DNA from: Kovacikia minuta CCNUW1
Lineage (GTDB): Bacteria; Cyanobacteriota; Cyanobacteriia; Leptolyngbyales; Leptolyngbyaceae
Assembly (NCBI RefSeq): GCF_020091585.1
Contig: NZ_CP083582.1
Span: forward strand, 4,412,536-4,476,535
Reading direction: 5' to 3'
Length of the DNA stretch: 64,000 nt
In this document: one piece after another, positions 57,576 to 64,000 of the stretch
Layout of the letters: each line of letters starts with the position of its first letter
Position numbering within the stretch: position 1 is the stretch's first letter
Translations under genes and position numbers: made by a program
The notes under the pieces: generated by a model
Database searches by the model: none
What the model saw: the letters and a program-made list of their open reading frames with translations, nothing else
Told to the model about the DNA's origin: nothing

Positions 57576-59036
57576 GTGAGAAAAACGTTGTTTTTAAGCC
57601 CCCCCTCGTTTGATGGGTTTGATGGGGGTGCCGGGTCTAGATACCAGGCAAAGCGCGAGATTACTTCCTTCTGGTATCCCACCTGGTTGGCCCAACCCGC
57701 TGCACTGGTGCCAGGAAGCAAACTGGTGGATGCTCCTCCCCACGGACAAACGGTTGAAGATGTGTTGGAGATTGCGAAGGACTACGAACTGGTGATTATG
57801 CACACCAGCACGCCATCACTGGCAAATGATGTGAAGTGTGCCGAAGCAATCAAAGCTCAGAATCCTGCTACCCAGGTCGGTTTTATTGGTGCCCATGTCG
57901 CAGTTTTACCGGAACAAACCCTGCGCGAAAATCCGATTATTGATTTTGTTTGTCGCCACGAATTCGACTACACCTGCAAGGATCTGGCCAGTGGGGAACC
58001 GTGGGATCAGATCAAAGGGTTGAGTTATCGAGACCAGTTTGGCAACCTGCACCATACCCCCGATCGCGACCTGATTCACGATTGGGATGCCATGCCCAGT
58101 GTGCTGCCCGTGTATGCCCGTGACCTGGATATCACCAAGTATTTTATTGGTTATTTGTTACATCCCTATGTTTCGTTTTACACGGGGCGTGGGTGTCCGG
58201 CAAAGTGTAGCTTCTGCCTCTGGCCGCAGACGATCGGTGGACATGTCTACCGCCACAAAAGCCCGGAGGCGGTTGGGCGGGAGATGGAAGAGGCAAAGGC
58301 GATCTTTGGCGATCGGGTGCGCGAGTATATGTTCGATGATGATACTTTTACCATCGACAAGCAACGGGCGATCGCAATTAGCGAACACATGAAGCGGCTA
58401 AAGCTAACCTGGAGTTGCAACGCCCGCGCCAACCTGGACTACGACACGTTAAAGCAATTGCGGGATAATGGGTTGCGCCTGTTGCTGGTGGGCTTTGAAT
58501 CTGGCAATCAGCAAATTCTCAACAACATCAAAAAGGGAATCAAGCTGGAAGTGGCACGGCAGTTTATGAAAAACTGTCACGATTTGGGAATCACGGTTCA
58601 CGGCACATTCATTATTGGTCTGCCCATTGAGACCAGGGAAACCGTTGAAGAAACGATTCGCTTTGCCTGCGAAATTAATCCCCATACGATTCAGGTGTCG
58701 ATCGCGGCTCCTTACCCTGGTACGGAACTGTATGAACAGGCAAAGGCAAACAACTGGTTTACAGATACCTCGCTGGTTGCAGATTCTGGAATTCAAACCT
58801 CAACGTTGCAGTATCCCACGCTCTCGAATGCAGAAATTGAGGATGCAGTCGAGCAGATGTACCGCCGCTTTTATTTCCGTCCGAAGGCAATTATTCCCAT
58901 TGTGCGCGAGATGTTGAGCGATCGGCAGATGCTGGTGCGGCGGCTGCGGGAAGGGGGTGAGTTTTTCTCTTATTTGAAGGAACGCCGTACCCAGGCTGCG
59001 GAACATGCGCGAATCAATCAAACGGCTCAGGTATGA
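57576..59036 (+). CDS. hpnJ: hopanoid biosynthesis radical SAM protein HpnJ
   Basis: A B12-binding radical SAM enzyme that matches HpnJ, which takes part in making the cyclitol ether head group of bacteriohopanetetrol. It starts at GTG 57576 after AGGAG (57563-57567) and reads M-R-K-T-L-F-L-S-P-P-S-F-D-G-F-D-G-G, a wording typical of HpnJ. The B12-like domain covers about 1-140. The radical SAM cluster site is C207-x3-C211-x2-C214 (G-R-G-C-P-A-K-C-S-F-C). Later motifs are F-V-G-F-E-S-G-like L-V-G-F-E-S-G and F-I-I-G-L-P-I-E-T. hpnI follows on the same strand, as in other hopanoid producers. Hopanoid core genes such as shc and hpnH are not in the window. Confidence 0.9.
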   Translation: MRKTLFLSPPSFDGFDGGAGSRYQAKREITSFWYPTWLAQPAALVPGSKLVDAPPHGQTVEDVLEIAKDYELVIMHTSTPSLANDVKCAEAIKAQNPATQVGFIGAHVAVLPEQTLRENPIIDFVCRHEFDYTCKDLASGEPWDQIKGLSYRDQFGNLHHTPDRDLIHDWDAMPSVLPVYARDLDITKYFIGYLLHPYVSFYTGRGCPAKCSFCLWPQTIGGHVYRHKSPEAVGREMEEAKAIFGDRVREYMFDDDTFTIDKQRAIAISEHMKRLKLTWSCNARANLDYDTLKQLRDNGLRLLLVGFESGNQQILNNIKKGIKLEVARQFMKNCHDLGITVHGTFIIGLPIETRETVEETIRFACEINPHTIQVSIAAPYPGTELYEQAKANNWFTDTSLVADSGIQTSTLQYPTLSNAEIEDAVEQMYRRFYFRPKAIIPIVREMLSDRQMLVRRLREGGEFFSYLKERRTQAAEHARINQTAQV

Positions 59037-59129
59037 CCGTTAGTCATCAGTCATATTTGCCTTTGGTAAATATGACTGATGACCACTGACGGGATATCGG
59101 TTTGGATATTGGTTTAAAGAGTAAAACTT

Positions 59130-60372
59130 ATGCCCTGCTTGCATCTATCCCTTGTTGGGTTGCTGATTAATCAAAGTTGGCTTTTGAATCTGGAACACAC
59201 TTTTCAGTTCCTGACTTTCTGTTTGAGCTTATCGGCGATCGGGTACTACGGCTATGCCATGTATGCAGCAGTTGAATTCTTTTCCGAGCCGACACAAGTT
59301 GATGCGGATTTTCATCCACCTATTAGCATTCTAAAACCCATCTGTGGGCTGGATAGTGATGCCTATGAAAACCTGGCTTCCTTTTGCCTCCAGGATTACC
59401 CAAACTATCAAATTATTTTTGGGGTTCAGGATTTCCGAGATCCAAGCATTGCAGTTGTGAAGCAGATTATTCATGACTTTCCAGACGTTGATATTCAACT
59501 GGTGATTAGCGATCGCGTCATTGGGACAAATTTGAAAGTGAGTAATCTGGCAAATGCCGCTGCCGAAGCGAAATACGATATTTTGCTGCTGGCAGACAGT
59601 GATATTCAGGTGAAGTCTGATTACTTACGGCAAATTGTCCAACCGTTGCGCGATCCAGCTGTGGGCGTTGTCACCTGTATGTACCGTTCCCAGGCTCGTG
59701 GGTGGGTGTCTGCATTTGAGGCGATCGGCATTTCAACCGAATTTCTGCCCAGTGTTTTGGTTGCTCGCAGGCTGGAAGGTATGGCGTTTGCTATGGGCGC
59801 AACGATCGTGATTCGCAAGACCGTGTTGGAGACGATCGGGGGGTTTTTGGCAGTCGCCAGCTACTTAGGGGATGACTTTAAGTTAGGCAATCTTCCTGCT
59901 CAGGCTGGCTATCAGGTCGTACTTTCCGACTATATCGTGGATCATGTTCTGGCAACCGAAAGTATTTCTAGTTTCATTCACCACCAAACCCGTTGGACTC
60001 GCGGCAATCGTTCTGCCCGCCCTCTGGGTTATGCCGGATTGATTTTTACGCACGGCACAGCCACTAGCCTGCTATTTCTATTAGCAACAGGTGGAACCCT
60101 TACAGGTTGGATTGCGATCGGCATGACGTGGATCGTTCGATTAACAATGGCATGGCTAATTGGCGTTAAGTACCTGGAAGGATCCGGTTGCCCGTCAATT
60201 ATTAGTCCTGGTTCCCCTCCGAGATCTGGTCAGTTTTGCGCTCTGGTGCTATAGCTTTATTGGTAATACAGTCGAGTGGCGTGGTCAAAGACTCAGACTA
60301 ACAAGAGGTGGTAAGCTTGTAACCCTCACTCCCAAACCTGCCAAAGTTAGACTGGCAAAGCCCATCTGGTGA
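59130..60372 (+). pseudogene. hpnI: hopanoid glycosyltransferase HpnI, frameshifted near the C-terminus
   Basis: HpnI adds N-acetylglucosamine to bacteriohopanetetrol. The protein resembles ceramide glucosyltransferases (GT21): one N-terminal membrane helix, then P-P-I-S-I-L-K-P-I-C-G-L-D, L-L-L-A-D-S-D-I-Q-V, Y-L-G-D-D-F-K-L-G and the Q-x-x-R-W-type H-H-Q-T-R-W-T-R-G-N, followed by membrane helices. The frame from ATG 59130 ends early at 60254 after G-V-K-Y-L. The correct end (K-D-P-V-A-R-Q-L-L-V-L-V-P-L-R-D, then N-T-V-E-W-R-G) continues in another frame to 60372. Removing one G at about 60176-60179 joins them. The total of 1243 bases is one more than a multiple of three. Confidence 0.87.
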
Positions 60373-60542
60373 TACGAATGAATCTATCTAGGGGGAATTT
60401 ATACTGTTGGAAATGCATCGACGATCGCTCAATCTTGTGATTTCTCTAGAGCACCGGTACAGAATTGGGACAAGCTGATACAGCAGGTTTAGTACGATGA
60501 GCGGAGAATAATGGTGACCACGGAATAAGAGGGAATTCGCCG

Positions 60543-61228
60543 ATGCAACCAACTCACTGGGAACCTCCCATTGAACTGAGTCCGTCGGAGCAAGCGATCA
60601 TCAAACGGATTAAACGAGCGAAATTGTTTGTCTTTCTGCGAGAGGTCTGGCATGAACTGTTCGATGAGGATTTGCAGAATGAGCTGAACCAGATGTACCA
60701 AGACAGCCCTGTGGGACAACCGCAAAGACAGGCGGGTTTGGTTCCCGTCAACTGCGAGCGGCACTTGATTCAAGTCCCTTATGGGGAGCCGGACGAGTCG
60801 AAGATACCTATAACCTCCTGGGACACGCTCTAAAAAAGGCATTAGGCGTGATTGCAGCTCAACAGGAGCGGGAGTTGAGCGACCTTGCACGCGAAGCGGG
60901 AGCAACGGTAGTTTCTGGAAGCAGTCTCAAAGCAGCATTAGACCTGAATTGGGAAGACCCGAATGAATGCTTAAGCGGACTGCAAGTGGTTTTAGAAGCA
61001 CTCGAGGGTGTGACAAGCTGGGTAGAAACCCAACCAGAGAAGGAAACCGCCACCCCGGCCTTGACGGTTGCCGAGCAAGTCAAGGCGCAAGATGTGACGG
61101 TCAACGACGATGGCACGGCCCAGTTGAAAAAGGGCGTTGCTCGCAATCGTCGCATTTCAGTCGAGGACCCGCACAGGCGGCATGGACGCACGAGCACGAT
61201 ACCGGACCCTGCGAAAAAATCTTTTTGA
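60543..61228 (+). pseudogene. remnant of an IS1182-like transposase
   Basis: The first 65 or so codons (M-Q-P-T-H-W-E-P-P-I-E-L-S-P-S-E-Q-A-I) are the N-terminus of an IS1182/IS5-type transposase ending at V-G-Q-P. A deletion follows: the next sequence is from a middle part of the gene in another frame (L-L-G-H-A-L-K-K-A-L-G-V-I, then D-G-T-A-Q-L-K-K-G-V-A-R-N-R-R-I-S-V-E-D-P). The catalytic C-terminal part is lost after 61200. No inverted repeats could be identified. Confidence 0.8.
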
Positions 61229-61276
61229 TTTGCGGCGGATGGCGGTGGTTCACAATCTTCACATTTTGGCTCATCT

Positions 61277-61959
61277 CTATGAAACTGCCAGATCTACTAT
61301 TTCCTGAATACTGTACCGGCGCTCTAGGGGTGGTTCTGGAATCGGCTTCTGGCGATCGCTAGCTTGGGCAACTGCGGCAACTAAATCTGGATCAATTTCT
61401 ACCAGTTCAACAAATGCTTGCAGTGCTTCAGACAGCTTATCCAGGTTGGGCGGAATGGGAGGTTCAACAGGATCGTCTTCCAGGGTATTTTCCGCAAGAT
61501 AGGGAGCTGTGCGGAGCCAGACCAGATACATCAGACGCAGATCGCCGCGCAACAACTCATCTCGAAGCGGCAGTAAGCAGGGCATCCAGCCTTCTCCTTC
61601 CACCCAACCGATTCCTTCCTCCTCAGTGATATGGATATCTAAAATGACGTACTTTGAGGTAGTAGAAACGGTGATCGTATGCTTCAACTCATAAGGTTGG
61701 AACCAGCTTGGATCAACGAGCGCCTTCGGGAACCGAAACATTAATCGCCAGGTACCCCAATTGGCAATGTAGAACATCATATCGAAGTACTGGGTGAGAC
61801 TTTCTCTGGGTCGCCCCGAAAGTCGCCATAGTTGTAAAGGAAAATGGATTGATTGGGCGTCAGTTGAACTCGACTGGAAAGCTGGCGGATTTCGTCCTGC
61901 TCTTTCTTGGTTAAGGGACGATCGATCGCCTGAAATTCATAATACTGATATTCACTCAT
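61277..61959 (-). pseudogene. hypothetical protein, frameshifted
   Basis: Two frames together encode one protein. The first starts at ATG 61959 (M-S-E-Y-Q-Y-Y-E-F-Q-A-I-D-R-P-L-T) and goes to D-P-E-K-V. The second goes from about T-Q-Y-F-D-M-M-F-Y-I-A-N-W-G-T-W-R-L-M-F-R-F-P to S-I-Q-E-I-V-D-L-A-V-S. The opening 'YxYYEFQAIDRPLTxxExxEIRxLSSR' with 'YxANWGTxRLMxRxP' is a conserved bacterial family of unknown function. The total of 683 bases indicates one missing base near 61795-61800. The family's usual length is greater, so the C-terminal part may also be lost. Confidence 0.75.
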
Positions 61960-62281
61960 CGAATGTTTCCCCTGCTCATTTAGGAAATGAAACATTCATA
62001 TCCTGATAGCCGTCAAGGGCAGTCCTTTTTAGTAAAGGATAAGGAAAAGAGGGCATCTTCTCAACAGTTTGATAATTGCAGGCGAATCGGTTCGTTGTAG
62101 TGATGGATGAAATTCCAAATTGCAGCGATATGATTATCCAATTTCTTAGAAAATGACAGTGTCTTTCGCACTAATCGAGTTACGCCCAGGTCTACTTGGT
62201 TTATGAAGTTATACCTGTTTTGAAATTGGGAAATCTGGAGGAGTGGGCAACATCACCCGCAGCTTTCCCAGAGGTTTGAGC
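61960..62281. other. intergenic region before the peptidase gene
   Basis: About 320 bases, divergent on both sides. No hairpin or recognisable element is evident. The last 40 bases are open in frame with the peptidase from a GTG at 62243, but I regard the ATG at 62282 as the start. Confidence 0.4.
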
Positions 62282-63748
62282 ATGCCTAAGAAGGATTTTC
62301 GCCATGTCCGTAAAACGACGATCGTTAAAAAGCCCGATGGGGGACGGATCAAATTAGGAAGTTACCGCCCTGATAAGAAAAATCCACAGGACAAAACGTT
62401 CCGTTCCAGCCAGTTTTCTAGTGCCAACTTGCCACCCAAAGTTGATCTGCGTCCCTACATGACACCTGTGGAGGACCAGGGGAACTCCAGCAGTTGCACC
62501 GCTAATGCGATGGCGGGTGCTTATGAATATCTGGCAAATCGGCTCAAAGGTTCCTCTGGCGATGTCAGCCGTCTTTTCATTTACTACAATGCACGGGAAC
62601 TGGACGGCGACCCCGATATAGATGAGGGAACCTATCTGCGAAGTTGCATCAAAGTTTTGAAGAAATATGGAACCTGTTTAGAAACAACCTGGCCCTTTGA
62701 TTTGCACCGCATTTTTGAAGTGCCGCACGACAATGCTTATGATGAAGCATCAAATTTTTTGATTGAAGATGCCTATCGCGTGGATGTTGACCTGGATGCG
62801 ATGCGGAGCTGTTTAGCAGAGGGGTATCCCTTTACCTTTGGATTAGCGTTGTTTAGTTCCTTTCAGAAGGGAGGTGCTAAGGGTTTAATTCCAATGCCTG
62901 ACCCTGACACCGAGCAGCATGACGGAGGACATGCCATGCTTTGTGTCGGCTACTCAGACCCCGATCAAGTATTCATCGTTCGTAATTCCTGGGGTGAAGA
63001 TTGGGGCGATCGGGGCTATTGCTATATCCCCTACGACTACATGACCAATCCGGAGCTAAACGGCGATTTGTGGTCGATTCACAGTGTCAGTGATTTGCAC
63101 GTCGATCTGAGCGAAGGAATTCAGGGAGGCACCAGTTCTTTGTTTGACCTGGCAACCGCTGCGATCGCCAGTGCTCTTCAAGACCCCGAATCGGATAGTG
63201 AAATTGCAGATGACCCTGAGTACACCGTTGAATATGAAGAACAGTCTGTTTTTGTAGACGGGCAGGGGTTTGTTGCGATCGAAGCCTGCGATATTCTTGA
63301 AGCGCTGTATTACCAGACCTATGAGGACGAGTACGAAGAATACACGCTAATGGAGGAATTCGAGGAATCGGAAGACAGTTACGAAGAAGAATCTGAAGAA
63401 TCTGAGGAAACTGAGGATAGCTACGAAGAAGAGGAATCTGAAGAAGAGGAATCTGAGGAAACTGAGGATAGCTACGAAGAGGAGTCTGAAGAAGAGGAAT
63501 CTGAAGAGGAATCTGAAGAAGAGGAATCTGAAGAAGAGGAATCTGAGGAAACTGAAGATAGCTACGAAGAGGAGTCTGAAGAAGAATCTGAAGAAGAGGA
63601 ATCTGAAGAAATCGAAGACAGCTACGAAGAGGAGGAATCTGAAGAGGAGGAATCTGAGGAAACTGAGGATAGCTACGAAGAAGAGGATTTTGAGGAGGAA
63701 TCGGAAGACTCTGAAGACAGCTACGAAGAGGAGTCTGAAGAGGCTTAG
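62282..63748 (+). CDS. papain-family (C1) peptidase with long Glu/Ser-rich tail
   Basis: A 488-residue protein. The C1A peptidase core covers about residues 50-270: oxyanion Gln66 and catalytic Cys72 in V-E-D-Q-G-N-S-S-S-C-T-A-N-A, His217 in H-D-G-G-H-A-M-L-C-V-G-Y, and Asn235 in V-R-N-S-W-G-E-D-W-G. There is no signal peptide, and the basic N-terminus (K-K-D-F-R-H-V-R-K-T) is short for a propeptide. From about residue 345 to the end, the protein is a repeat of E-S-E-E-E and E-T-E-D-S-Y-E-E units with almost no other residues. This tail must be highly negative and unfolded, and could bind cations or mineral surfaces. The GAGG before the ATG at 62282 supports this start. Confidence 0.88.
   Translation: MPKKDFRHVRKTTIVKKPDGGRIKLGSYRPDKKNPQDKTFRSSQFSSANLPPKVDLRPYMTPVEDQGNSSSCTANAMAGAYEYLANRLKGSSGDVSRLFIYYNARELDGDPDIDEGTYLRSCIKVLKKYGTCLETTWPFDLHRIFEVPHDNAYDEASNFLIEDAYRVDVDLDAMRSCLAEGYPFTFGLALFSSFQKGGAKGLIPMPDPDTEQHDGGHAMLCVGYSDPDQVFIVRNSWGEDWGDRGYCYIPYDYMTNPELNGDLWSIHSVSDLHVDLSEGIQGGTSSLFDLATAAIASALQDPESDSEIADDPEYTVEYEEQSVFVDGQGFVAIEACDILEALYYQTYEDEYEEYTLMEEFEESEDSYEEESEESEETEDSYEEEESEEEESEETEDSYEEESEEEESEEESEEEESEEEESEETEDSYEEESEEESEEEESEEIEDSYEEEESEEEESEETEDSYEEEDFEEESEDSEDSYEEESEEA
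63360..63745 (+). repeat. GAA/GAG-GAA-TCT coding repeat (acidic tail)
   Basis: Degenerate tandem units of GAAGAGGAATCTGAA and GATAGCTACGAAGAG, mostly multiples of three, encode the E/S/D/Y tail of the peptidase. The unit D-S-Y-E-E recurs eight times or so at irregular spacing. Such purine-rich repeats can change length by slippage. Confidence 0.85.
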
Positions 63749-63765
63749 AATGCGCTAAGGATCGC

Positions 63766-63837
63766 GAATTAAATAATCTGCGTAGGTTGGGTTGAGTCTG
63801 CGAAACCCAACCTACAAAAGTCGATGTTATTTAATTC
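63766..63837. repeat. inverted repeat of the GTAGGTTGGGTT family
   Basis: Outer arms GAATTAAATAA and TTATTTAATTC and inner arms GTAGGTTGGGTT / AACCCAACCTAC (63782-63815) form a long hairpin 18 bases after the peptidase stop. It shares its core and the AATTAAATA flank with the copy inside the Uma2 gene at 4765-4888. Confidence 0.85.
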
Positions 63838-63877
63838 TTGTTCCTAACTTGACTGGCATTGTTAAAGCACCTGTCCA

Positions 63878-63924
63878 ACCCAGATCCCCGCCTTTTTCAA
63901 AAAAGGCGGGGATCTAAACTGGGT
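63878..63924. terminator. strong hairpin, possible bidirectional terminator
   Basis: AGATCCCCGCCTTTTT pairs with AAAAAGGCGGGGATCT, and the stem is extended by ACCC/GGGT after a small bulge. The A/T runs at the loop side rather than after the stem make it more like a dispersed repeat than a classical terminator, though it could end transcription from the peptidase gene. Confidence 0.6.
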
Positions 63925-64000
63925 GGGTCTTAAAAGCTGTGCTTAACCCTTAATTCCCTCGATTCCCTTAGCCGATTTGACACAAAAAATTGACAAATCC

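Overview
The window is from a cyanobacterium, most likely a filamentous Leptolyngbya/Oscillatoriales-type organism. Evidence: many GCGATCGC (HIP1) palindromes, a phycobilisome linker beside a phycobiliprotein-like gene, a PucC/BCD-type transporter, a DNA photolyase, Uma2-family genes, DUF4278/DUF4058/DUF2227 proteins, heptamer (ACCACCT-type) tandem repeats between genes, and several palindromic intergenic repeat families typical of the phylum. All family names are my own reading of the proteins; no database search was possible.

0-29 kb is ordinary chromosome. In order: mrdA (PBP2); three small proteins including a DUF4278; two Uma2 genes; photolyase; a CheY-like regulator; an aldo/keto reductase; a PucC-like MFS protein; an inositol-phosphatase-like enzyme; pyrophosphatase (ppa); a VOC protein; panD overlapping a metallo-beta-lactamase-fold gene; a MacAB-like efflux set whose permease is frameshifted; four TPR-protein paralogues; an acyltransferase/glycosyltransferase pair for a cell-surface glycan; tlyA; mazG; and a DUF2227 membrane protein.

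29.4-53.8 kb is an accessory block. It starts directly after tRNA-Val(UAC) with a three-repeat CRISPR remnant lacking cas genes and a 406-residue helical membrane protein of unknown role. Next is a type I restriction-modification locus on the minus strand: hsdM fragment, VapBC-like toxin-antitoxin pair, small unknown, hsdS, DUF4160, DUF2442, small unknown, a scar of an hsdS 3' end, an AAA ATPase, a DUF4276 TOPRIM-like protein, hsdR. Three insertion sequences break it: an IS21-like element in hsdR (6-bp target duplication), an IS4-like element in hsdS (11-bp duplication), and an IS3-like element at hsdM, where the 5' part is gone. In silico removal of the first two restores hsdR (1067 aa) and hsdS (441 aa) in frame, so the insertions look recent. 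The AAA + TOPRIM pair, nested in the RM locus in the manner of PARIS-like defence modules, is the most interesting system here. Past hsdM come a few small orphan genes with related intergenic repeats, then a nested transposon (an ISL3-like element carrying an IS256-like and an IS4-like insertion) that beheads a DUF4058 gene.

54-64 kb returns to chromosome: an atypical phycobiliprotein + linker pair; a ferritin-like di-iron protein; hpnJ and hpnI (hopanoid side-chain modification, hpnI frameshifted); an IS1182-like remnant; a frameshifted hypothetical gene; and a papain-family peptidase with a long Glu/Ser-rich tail.

At least five otherwise intact non-transposon genes carry single-base frameshifts, four of them apparent one-base insertions. 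This may reflect indel errors in the assembly, or real decay.
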